DNA from: Competibacteraceae bacterium UBA2792
Lineage (GTDB): Bacteria; Pseudomonadota; Gammaproteobacteria; Competibacterales; Competibacteraceae
Assembly (NCBI GenBank): GCA_002352125.1
Contig: DEHU01000065.1
Span: 1-34,193, forward strand
Direction: 5' to 3'
DNA: 34,193 nt
Positions 26,801 through 32,026 of this stretch are shown here, one piece after another. The first letter of the stretch is position 1, and each line of letters begins with the position of its first letter. A model generated the notes under the pieces. It did no database searches. It saw only the letters and a program-made list of their open reading frames with translations, and was not told where the DNA came from. A program made the translations under genes and the position numbers.

Positions 26801-28739
26801 CGAGCAGCAGACCGTGCTCGAGGGATGGAATGCAACTGGCCGGGATTATTCCGAGGTTTCCAGCCTGCATGGCTTGGTGGAGTCAACCGTTGCCCGCTAT
26901 CCCGATGTGGTGGCCGTGGTGGATGCGGAGGGCGCATTGACCTATGCGGATCTCGATGCACAGGCCAATCGCCTGGCCCATTATCTGCGTGCGCAAGGAG
27001 TACGGCCAGACCAGGTGATCGGGGTGTTGATGGAACGATCTCGGGATATGGTAGTGGCGCTATACGGCATCCTTAAGGCCGGCGCCGCTTATCTACCGCT
27101 GGATCCCGAGCATCCCACCGAACGAATCCAGATGATTCTGGAAGAGTCCACCGCGCCATTGGTGGTCTGCCAGGAAGCACTGTCGGCGCTATTACCCCAA
27201 GGCATTTCCTCGCTGGCCATCGACCGGGCGGAGGCATTGCTGAGAGATTTTCCAACCGGGGCGCCCGAGGCGTTGACCCGACCGGAGCATCTGGCCTACG
27301 TTATTTACACTTCCGGCTCCACGGGCCGACCCAAGGGAGTGATGAACGAGCACCAAGGGATTTGTAATTTCCTGCTGTGGATGCAGGAGGCGATTCCGCT
27401 TGGACCCGACGACAGGCTGCTGCAGAAAACGCCCTATACCTTTGATCCCTCCGTCTGGGAGTTCTTCCTGCCGCTAATGGCCGGCGCACGCCTGGTGATG
27501 GCAGCTCCGGACGGTCATCGAGATGATGATTATCTGATTAGGACGATTCAGGAACAAGAGATTAGCTATCTTGGTTTCGTGCCATCGATGCTGCATCTGT
27601 TCTTGGCGCATCCGAATGCCAGATATTGTGACCGTCTCAGATGCTTGATTACCGGTGGGGAGGCCCTCTCAAAGAATCTGCATGATCGGTTCTTCGAGAT
27701 TTTTCCACATGTCAAGCTCCACAATCTTTATGGTCCAACTGAGGCGGCGGTGGCAGTGACGCATTGGATATGTGACCGTAGCATCCCTGGCGATATCATC
27801 CCAATCGGCCGGCCGATTGCCAACACACAGATTTATCTGCTTGACGAGCAGATGCGACCTGTGCCGGTTGGTGTGCCAGGAGAGCTTTATATCGGTGGCG
27901 TTCAAGTCGCGCGTGGCTATCTGAATCGTCCTGATCTGACTGCGGAGCGTTTCGTATCAGACCCCTTTGCAACCGACCAACAAGCACGTTTGTACAAAAC
28001 CGGAGATCTCGCCCGCTATCGGGGAGAGGGCGTGATTGAGTATATCGGCCGTAACGATTTTCAAGTTAAAGTGCGTGGCTTACGGATCGAATTGGGAGAA
28101 ATTGAGGCGGCGCTGGAACGCCATGCCGATGTCGAGCGCTGTGTGGTCATGGTGCGGGAGGACCGCGCCAATGACCAGCGGTTGGTAGCGTACTTTAGCC
28201 TCAAAGATGGCAAGCTCTTGACCAATACCGAGCTGCGGCGTTTTTTACGAGACCAACTGCCCGATTACATGGTTCCACAAATGTTTGTGGAAATGCAGAC
28301 CATGCCATTCACCTCCAGTGGCAAGATCAATCGAAAAGCCTTGCCTGAGCCGTCGCGGGCGTTGATCCAAGAACAAGGATTTATTGCTCCGCGCACCAAG
28401 TCGGAAAAAGAAATTGCTACCATCTGGTGTCAAGCCTTGCAGGTCGATTCGGTCAGTATCGATAACATGTTTTTTGATATCGGGGGATACTCTCTGTTAG
28501 CGCTTTCGGTGATCGCCAGAATCGAGAAACAATATGGCGTGCGTATTACTTTAATGGATATGTTGATCAATACATTAGAACAAATAGCAGCCAAAGTTGC
28601 TCGGAACAATGAAGAAATCGGAGCGCCGAGGCCAAGTGCCCCAGACAAACTCGTACCGACTGATGGCGAACAGCACGAGCAAGGAAGGGGGCGGCTGGGT
28701 GGCTTGATCTCCAAGCTACGCGGATTATCTGGCGGGTAG
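17847..28739 (+). CDS. Hybrid NRPS-PKS megasynthase with embedded aminotransferase (A-PCP-KS-AT°-AT-ACP-AMT-C-A-PCP)
   Basis: The protein has 3630 residues. Approximate domains in order follow. A1, 1-500: YTSGSMGKPKGS near 152, VNTYGPTECTD. PCP1: attachment S553. KS, 625-1060: triad C800, H936, H976. A decayed AT, 1075-1410: GEG instead of GHS, nucleophile position G1242. A full AT, 1490-1840: S1595 in GHSMGE, H1694. ACP: S1930 in LGFDSL. A PLP aminotransferase of the glutamate-1-semialdehyde type, 2095-2530: K2371 in YGKVIGGG. C, 2545-2985: SHLVCDG, H2681 and D2685. A2, 2990-3495: YTSGSTGRPKGV. PCP2: S3549.

There is no KR, DH or TE. From the family logic of iturin and mycosubtilin synthases, A1 loads an acid. 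KS/AT then adds two carbons, the aminotransferase turns the beta-ketone into a beta-amine, and C joins the amino acid chosen by A2. Release must occur in trans. The substrates were not identified. Confidence 0.93.
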   Translation: MLAVHIQFEQQTAATPDAIALEVGDTILNYEKLNRLANRVAHALIARDVRPGDFIGICLDRSVAMIAGVLGILKAGAAYVPMDTEYPADRLAYMLEDSGVRLLITDSVQARCLKIDDDRTLLLDNLDVLRSEKEHNPGLPVEDEQLIYMIYTSGSMGKPKGSLIYHRGFQNLVDWYVQSFDFDSQSRVLHMTSPAFDLTQKNLFAPLVSGGCLCLLSSRVYDANIIIDHIERHRVTAVNCTPSAFGRLLNFADDRLYRRIASLRYVFLGGEPISVPRLKPWLDNPHCHAQVVNTYGPTECTDVCAYFRIEQPDAFMERNVPIGWALPGFRLYVLNEQLQPVVQGKEGQLCIAGVGVGRGYHNKPGMTAERFVVDPFAGRPGERLYLTGDRARVLDDGSIDYLGRIDNQVKVRGFRIELGEIERVLELHNVIKEAAVSVFPDRSGDNRLAAYLVYQPDLSRPSISEVRAFLQRSLPDFMLPTAWVVLDRLPLTPNGKLDRKALPTPQAQRPYLDTDYVAPRNGAEQYFVDLWLEYLGIDRVGVDDRFFELGGSSLNAVDFIARLSNELGERIPIATFFAAPTIRGFVAVLWAEHRGAMLRRFLDDVPEGGAAASSGPSVRPVAMVEGEPIAIIGLAGRFPGAADVGELWRNLLDGVEAVDRATDEELRAAGVSEEDIADPEYVRNYFSMDEVEYFDAGFFGYQPRDVEVMDPQHRLFLECAWTALDSAGYADTERYGGRIGVFGGIARDAYLHHYVSRHPRYRDALGDFAVNMGNDKNFPATRVAYKLNLRGPAVNVQTACSTSGVALHLACQSLRAGESDMALVGGCRVLVPTQFGYRYVEGSALSRDGRLFVFDHRGTGMVRGSGAAFLVIKRLSDALRDGDCIRALIASTAINNDGSAKVGFTAPSVEGQSEVIAEALRRASVPVDSIGYVEAHGTATALGDPIEVRGLTRAYRQFTDACQFARLGSIKSNIGHLDAGAAAAGIIKAVLSIEHGELPANLNYEQPNPDIDFANSPFQVNAVRSPWPVENGQPRRAGVSSFGLGGTNFHCIIEQAPESEPKMREDKRSWQLLTLSAKSERSLLANLIGLYGYCAQYPQRSIADLAYSLNVCRPEFRYRAILLCARGASLDARTLAAARRQVVGESKRELVFEFPGCGRLPWIAAPGLYCAEPVFRNAMRACAEAVAAPLGGDLCERLYPVVDTTDLVDPLFADITQFSLEYALAQLWMGWLGKPQMLVGEGVGELVAACVAGMLSLADALLLVVARRKGLHEKDEEPLKEALARTVLASPAIPVLAVSTGAELQQLSIDYWQDQLRGVDRRQAVDAILQFHTPLTRLVMGMTPLETVPSSDRIAIIPSLGFGNDSQDDEYNLFDALGEAWLLGHSVDWAMVYRDAPVRKVPLPPYRFDRQRYWIDLPSTGSRLLTLAAASEQELTTAGSRWIQYFQTHPDADLRALAVLPADFGPSRSSALVATSTEAAQTLARPIRALDVRAEPSVIFMFPGGGAQYLRMGRDLYRQHPVFKQVVDDGVLLHAVRSGYDLRRVWFPRNGQEEQASLEMERPSVQLPALFIIEIALARLWQHWGVQPAALIGHSMGENTAACIAGVMSFADALGLVALRGQLFERVEPGGMLSVALSSEALRSYLDEELDLATVNGPEQCTVSGRTGALSALQRRLEAEGIDVQPIPIAIAAHSRWLEPILDQFGAYLRGIALHKPEIPFISNVDGDWITAEQAADPNYWVRHLRQTVRFGDGVKTLLRERERVFLECGPGRILGSLVKLQGSQLGDRVIPSLRHAREDIPDRNVLLGSIGRLWGIGVALDWNMIERDWPGSCLHLPPQPPGTAESVAFASATLGAIAPNSHLDSQISPQIGMAGIAASPSLGLQESAAVKLRKDLIVEKLKAIIYDMSGIAATALDADTTFLNLGFDSLFLTQANLRFKKAFNVKITMRQLLNEAPTLAALAAFIDAQLPPDALREELQPAVPTPVMAVSPATTPVTVPAIQPGGALVAGGDALRQAIVLQIQASNALLNLIQGGIGDPALVQPARATLPVVKPEPVAQAAVISPSQNSAAAHGPFQPVQKAASSDLNDRQRHYLAEFMAAYQQRTAKSKAFAEQHRAHYADPRTVMGFKTLWKELTYTLVGERSKGSHVWDIDGNEYVDCMSGFGAIFFGHAPDFVIEAVQRQLTKTIDYGPQSQLAGPAAELLCEMTGMERASFCNTGSEAVLAAMRLARTVTGNDLIVVFSGDYHGIFDEVLVQVQTIGNQRQNRPVAPGIPQSASQNILVLDYGDPRSVEVIRERAGEIAAVLIEPIQSRRPELQPREFLHQIRAVTRETGIPMIFDEIITGFRLHPRGAQAWFDVEVDIACYGKVIGGGFPVGVVAGKAKYLDALDGGQWRFGDDSFPEVGMTYFAGTFIRHPVALAAVHAVLQYLKQQGPELQQGVNRRTALFAEEINRQYRRRGVPIELSYFGSVFLPRFNGNPDFEGLFHHHLRFYGAHHIWGRRPGFLTAAHTDSDIQSLIKSFIDTAEAMQQGGFLPALESQPRQHYPWTTTQSELWLAIKMGPSASAAYNEQVMFEIEHDLDPTALELALDKVLNRHPSLRAVVDADEAGLTLLPYMSPQFAYRDLLSVAEEERDAAVRQQAQDHIDQPFDFFQGPLLRMLLMRVAERRYILCVCASHLVCDGWSLEIVMEDIAAYYTGICQGRHMQRRPVPSLDELAAAEQTQRATGDMKEARDYWLKVYGSSLPPDLDLPLDHPRPRQRSYRGERRAYYLDRALNEPIRRYAKEQGCTSFVMMLSVFVLMIHRLTRQDDIVVGIPAAGQPNMGLPGLVTHGVNLLPFRASIDPKLNFGAFMVAMRDRFMEAKDHQCFGYGELLQVLRVPRDPSRLPLVTVSFNLDMAFNPLGFDGVLAKFLPAPRGRSKSDLLFTLTDEGNDILIEVDRNTDIFEAGTIDRWVAFYEQLLRTALEEPARSIVELPMLDAVEQQTVLEGWNATGRDYSEVSSLHGLVESTVARYPDVVAVVDAEGALTYADLDAQANRLAHYLRAQGVRPDQVIGVLMERSRDMVVALYGILKAGAAYLPLDPEHPTERIQMILEESTAPLVVCQEALSALLPQGISSLAIDRAEALLRDFPTGAPEALTRPEHLAYVIYTSGSTGRPKGVMNEHQGICNFLLWMQEAIPLGPDDRLLQKTPYTFDPSVWEFFLPLMAGARLVMAAPDGHRDDDYLIRTIQEQEISYLGFVPSMLHLFLAHPNARYCDRLRCLITGGEALSKNLHDRFFEIFPHVKLHNLYGPTEAAVAVTHWICDRSIPGDIIPIGRPIANTQIYLLDEQMRPVPVGVPGELYIGGVQVARGYLNRPDLTAERFVSDPFATDQQARLYKTGDLARYRGEGVIEYIGRNDFQVKVRGLRIELGEIEAALERHADVERCVVMVREDRANDQRLVAYFSLKDGKLLTNTELRRFLRDQLPDYMVPQMFVEMQTMPFTSSGKINRKALPEPSRALIQEQGFIAPRTKSEKEIATIWCQALQVDSVSIDNMFFDIGGYSLLALSVIARIEKQYGVRITLMDMLINTLEQIAAKVARNNEEIGAPRPSAPDKLVPTDGEQHEQGRGRLGGLISKLRGLSGG

Positions 28740-28763
28740 CGGCCGCGGAGTCCTTTAAGCGTT

Positions 28764-29540
28764 ATGGCAGTAGAATCGTTATACTTTGGTTCCTCATCGG
28801 CTCCGGTATTTGGGGTCTATCACCCAGCGCATCCAGACACGGATCGATATGAAGGAGCGGTGTTATGCTACCCCTTCGGTCAGGATTACATGCGTGCGCA
28901 TCGCTCGTTTCGCTTGCTGGCCGCTTCCTTGACCCGTAAGGGCTATCATGTACTACGCATGGATTATCGGGGTACTGGTGATTCGGCTGGAGATTTGGAA
29001 GAGTATTTGCCGGCGGATTGGGCCGAGGATATCTCTATGGCCGTCGGCGAACTACGCGATAGCGCGGGTATCCAGCGCGTGGGCCTTTTGGGATTGCGGC
29101 TTGGTGCCTTACTAGCCGCTGAGGTCGCTGCTGGCCGCGACGATATCACTTTTCTAGTAGCATGGGATCCATTAATTTCGGGTGATGTCTACCTTCGTGA
29201 GCTGCGAGACGAGATTGCTTTGATACCGCAAGATTTCCGTCACGACAAACAAATTGATGAGCGTGGCTATCTGCATTTCAATGGCTTTGCCATGACTCCC
29301 GGCTTTCAGCGCAATCTGCAGCAGTTTGACATGTCGACGATTTCTCCACAGGCGTCCCGGATTCTGCAAGTAGTTTCTCACGAGACTGATGATTTCGCTC
29401 GTTTGCGAGGAGCTTGGAGTGAGCTACCAGGCTATCAATATCGGCATGTTCCCGCGCCGTATAACTGGAATTATGTGGATTATGTGGGCGGCATCATGCT
29501 GCCGCTACCAATTCTTACAGCCATCGTTGATTGGTTGTAA
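28764..29540 (+). CDS. Alpha/beta-hydrolase-fold protein, exosortase-A hydrolase-2 type, with Arg at the nucleophile elbow
   Basis: This 258-residue alpha/beta-hydrolase-fold protein resembles one of the two hydrolases that accompany XrtA (exosortase A) loci. Visible marks are CYPFGQDYMRAHRSFRLLA, LRMDYRGTGDSAGDLEEYL and LLGLRLGALLAAEVAAG. At the nucleophile elbow, where GxSxG is expected, it has GLRLG (residues 110-114), so R112 replaces the catalytic Ser. I recall the same GLRLG pattern in XrtA homologues, so this is probably a family trait rather than decay. It may bind rather than hydrolyse a thioester. It starts 24 bp after the megasynthase stop, so a role in product release or transfer is possible but inferred. 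Confidence 0.8.
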   Translation: MAVESLYFGSSSAPVFGVYHPAHPDTDRYEGAVLCYPFGQDYMRAHRSFRLLAASLTRKGYHVLRMDYRGTGDSAGDLEEYLPADWAEDISMAVGELRDSAGIQRVGLLGLRLGALLAAEVAAGRDDITFLVAWDPLISGDVYLRELRDEIALIPQDFRHDKQIDERGYLHFNGFAMTPGFQRNLQQFDMSTISPQASRILQVVSHETDDFARLRGAWSELPGYQYRHVPAPYNWNYVDYVGGIMLPLPILTAIVDWL

Positions 29541-29554
29541 TGGCGGTCTGAACA

Positions 29555-30406
29555 ATGCAAGAACGTGTTGTTAGGATCGGTCAACCGACACCGCTCATCG
29601 GCATCATAACAGAGCCCGATACGGTGGTTGACGAACAGACAGCTATGTTGCTGTTGAATTCAGGGGTAATGCATCGTGTGGGTTCTTGCCGACTATCGGT
29701 CAAAGTGGCCCGGGCCGTGGCCGAACGAGTGGGTTTGCCAACATTGCGCTTTGACTTCTCGGGTATCGGCGATAGCGAAGTACGCCGAGGCGCCATGGGG
29801 TTTGAGAAAACGGCGGCGGCTGAAGTAAGCGAAGTTATGGATTATCTACAGCATACGCGCGGTGTTTCCCGATTCGTGCTGTATGGATTATGTTCTGGCG
29901 GGCATGTCGCTTGTCGTGTAGGGCAACATGATAAACGAGTCCGACAGATTATTCAGATTGATGGCTATTGTTTTCCAACTTGGAAGAGCTGGCTTTACCA
30001 TTATGCGCCGCGACTCATGTCACTGGATAAATGGAAGAACCTTATAAAAAGGCGTAAGGCTGGTGTGATGCAACAGGCTGGCTACGAGATTGCTGGCATC
30101 CCATCTGAGTATTTTGAGCCTGCAGATCTCGGCGATACTACGCCGAGCCAACAGGAAATTATGGTTTGGATGGCTAAATTAGTTGACAATGATATATCGC
30201 TTTATTGTTTATTTACCGGTAAGGAACCTGGGTATAATTATTTAGGTCAGTTTCGAGATTGTTATAGCGATGTGCATTTTGGTAACCGGCTAGCTGAGGA
30301 GTATATGTCAGAGAGTTCCCATATTGTTTCAGATCCAGAAAGCCAGCGAAGGGTGGTTGAGAGTATAGTCAACTGGCTGAAAACGCATTATTTATTTTCT
30401 TGTTAA
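29555..30406 (+). CDS. Alpha/beta-hydrolase-fold protein, exosortase-A hydrolase-1 type, with Cys at the nucleophile elbow
   Basis: This 283-residue alpha/beta-hydrolase-fold protein resembles the partner hydrolase of XrtA loci. It has LLLNSGVMHRVGSCRLSVKVARAVAERVG, then LRFDFSGIGDSE (read as separate short motifs), and the elbow YGLCSGG. In the GxSxG pattern the nucleophile position is C113, followed by S114. Cysteine nucleophiles are known in dienelactone hydrolases, so activity is possible. The residues after the elbow (IIQIDGYCFPTWKSW) suit a substrate lid. It begins 14 bp after the preceding hydrolase gene and ends in increasingly AT-rich DNA from about 30180. Together the two proteins are candidates for releasing or transferring the synthase product. 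Confidence 0.8.
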   Translation: MQERVVRIGQPTPLIGIITEPDTVVDEQTAMLLLNSGVMHRVGSCRLSVKVARAVAERVGLPTLRFDFSGIGDSEVRRGAMGFEKTAAAEVSEVMDYLQHTRGVSRFVLYGLCSGGHVACRVGQHDKRVRQIIQIDGYCFPTWKSWLYHYAPRLMSLDKWKNLIKRRKAGVMQQAGYEIAGIPSEYFEPADLGDTTPSQQEIMVWMAKLVDNDISLYCLFTGKEPGYNYLGQFRDCYSDVHFGNRLAEEYMSESSHIVSDPESQRRVVESIVNWLKTHYLFSC

Positions 30407-30450
30407 GGGTTATTCAGGTCTGGCTAATTTTTCATCAATAATTGATATGG

Positions 30451-31314
30451 ATGACTTTGGAAGCCATGAGGAAATTTTTTAAATATTATCTGGGAATGTT
30501 TTTATATAAATTCTCCACAGATCAAGCCCGAAAAATAATTCAAGATAATTTTTCATTAGGGTTTGAGTCAAATTCTAATAAAATATCATGGCGGCTAATG
30601 CGATTTTATCTTGCGCAGCATACCTCTAAAAAAGGTAAGCAGAGTCATCTTATTGAATTACATAAATCTTTTTGGAAAGGTTTCAGGGGGAGGCGGTTTC
30701 ATGAAATAACAAACAAGGATCCTGCTAATGTCATAAAAAAAGAATTTATTCCTTTGATTGAGGCTGCGGAAATTGCTAGCAAGCAATATAAATTTAGAAC
30801 ACTAATAGAAATAGGCTCTGGTAATGGTCAAGTATTGGATTATATGGCGAATCGTATGGGGGGAATTTTTGAGGAGTTTATAGGTTTGGACCTTAATGAT
30901 GAGCAGGTGGCTCTAAATAATAATAGTAATCAAAATAGAAAATTAAAATTCGTTTGTTGTGATGCTAGTGAGTGGTTATATGGACAAAATATTAATAATA
31001 CTTTGATATTAACTCATCGTGGTGTGCTAGAGTATTTTTCTGAAGATATGGTCAATAAATTGTTTTCCTATCTTTCCAACGGTAATAATGGTGTATTGCT
31101 TATAGAGCCTATTGATCATCATCATGATCTAATAAAAATAAATAGCTCATTTACGTTTGGCTATGAATTTTCATTTAGTCATAACTATCCTAATTTACTA
31201 CAAAAGAATGGTTTCAATATTCTTTATTTAGAAGATAAGTCAGTTGATCTGTGGCGAACCTTAATGATTTTTGCGGTTGTTTTGGATGGTTATTTTTCAG
31301 ATTCAAGAAATTGA
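30451..31314 (+). CDS. Class I SAM-dependent methyltransferase, AT-rich gene
   Basis: This 287-residue protein has a Rossmann-type methyltransferase core. Motif I is TLIEIGSGNGQVLDYM (E120 by this start) and the acidic residue of motif II is in FIGLDLNDEQVAL. FVCCDASEW gives motif III and LILTHRGVLEYFS the region of motif IV. The N-terminal 90 residues are basic and helical and not recognised. The substrate is unknown; modification of a sugar or of the synthase product is possible. ATG at 30451 is chosen, though an in-frame TTG at 30442 would add three residues. Neither has a clear ribosome site. The gene is far more AT-rich than its neighbours, which suggests a separate origin. Confidence 0.78.
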   Translation: MTLEAMRKFFKYYLGMFLYKFSTDQARKIIQDNFSLGFESNSNKISWRLMRFYLAQHTSKKGKQSHLIELHKSFWKGFRGRRFHEITNKDPANVIKKEFIPLIEAAEIASKQYKFRTLIEIGSGNGQVLDYMANRMGGIFEEFIGLDLNDEQVALNNNSNQNRKLKFVCCDASEWLYGQNINNTLILTHRGVLEYFSEDMVNKLFSYLSNGNNGVLLIEPIDHHHDLIKINSSFTFGYEFSFSHNYPNLLQKNGFNILYLEDKSVDLWRTLMIFAVVLDGYFSDSRN

Positions 31315-31424
31315 TGGGTTTTTTGAAAGATTGTATTCTAGTATTAATATAGCTTTTCTTTTTTATTTGTGTGAAATAGGCTATAATAAAAAAATTATTT
31401 TGCATAAAGCTGATCGAACCCCAT

Positions 31425-31455
31425 GATAAGCGGGGCGCTTCGCGCCCCGCTTATC
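31425..31455. terminator. Perfect 14-bp hairpin after the methyltransferase gene
   Basis: The 14-bp arms gataagcggggcgc (31425-31438) and gcgccccgcttatc (31442-31455) are perfect complements around a ttc loop. The stem is GC-rich and would be very stable. No T-tract follows on either strand, so it is either an unusual terminator or an extragenic palindromic element. It sits at the sharp border between AT-rich DNA and GC-rich remnant DNA. Confidence 0.5.
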
Positions 31456-31550
31456 AACTTGCTGGAGCAGTAACCGGCCTAATCGCCTGCAAGCGATAAC
31501 GCGCTTTCCGGCACTAGACCGATTCCGCTCAGCCCCGACCCGTTAGGGGA

Positions 31551-31850
31551 ATGTGCGAGCAAAAGCGGAAATACCGGGTACGGAACTGGCGATACTGCAA
31601 TGTGGCGCTGGTGGCATGGGGGTCGCTGACGGAGTGGTTTGACGAGGCGGCGGTGGGTTGGTCATCCAGGGAAGCCTTTCGATCGCCATTGCGGGCGTTA
31701 ACCGGGTTTTTTGATTCGCTGGTTGGGTTGTTGGGACTGGCGCTAAGCATCCTGAGTTACAGTGCCTTCAGGAGTGGACCAGACTCTGGGCGAGCTGGCA
31801 ACCGTGCCATGTGGTGATCGACTCGAAAAGCCTGTCCGATGTTTTCTTGC
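31551..31850 (+). pseudogene. Decayed IS5-family transposase fragment
   Basis: The start (QKRKYRVRNWRYCNVALV, then GSLTEWFDEAAVGW) matches the N-terminus of IS5-type DDE transposases, whose usual form is KYRVRNW..YN.AL..RGSLT.WF.E. The frame then skips the expected RGRP...TYSD segment and continues at LRALTGFFDSLVGLLGLAL and LSYSAF, matching the later LRAT.G...SL..LL.L....YSTLSRR stretch. After a frameshift, WQPCHVVIDSKSL (about 31795-31840) corresponds to the first catalytic-Asp motif HVVIDSTGLKV. So at least one internal deletion and one frameshift are present, and the C-terminal half is missing. It is not functional. Terminal repeats were not identified. Confidence 0.75.
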
Positions 31851-32026
31851 TCTTGGGCACCAGAACCATTAGTTCTTCGCGCTTCTCCATCATCAGGCGC
31901 AGAACGTACTTTTCGGCATGTCTTGTCCTGATCAGGTTCGTCCACTGGGTAGTTTAATACAGTCAAGCGGACCTTAAAATTGAGACAGGCTTAAAACGCT
32001 AACCCGAATTTATACGATCTTTTCAG
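31851..32026. other. Gap between the transposase remnant and the ABC transporter gene
   Basis: This is continuing remnant-like DNA followed by about 60 bp of AT-richer sequence before the ABC gene. A minus-strand stretch (about 31815-31945) reads RHAEKYVLRLMMEKREELMV without a good start or ribosome site. I do not call it. The promoter of the ABC gene probably lies at 31950-32020, but no clear hexamers were seen. Confidence 0.4.

Noticed and set aside
31815..31945. Minus-strand frame reading RHAEKYVLRLMMEKREELMV, perhaps a small DNA-binding protein
   Set aside because: No start codon with a ribosome site, and it overlaps the transposase remnant. The similarity to any family is too vague to call.
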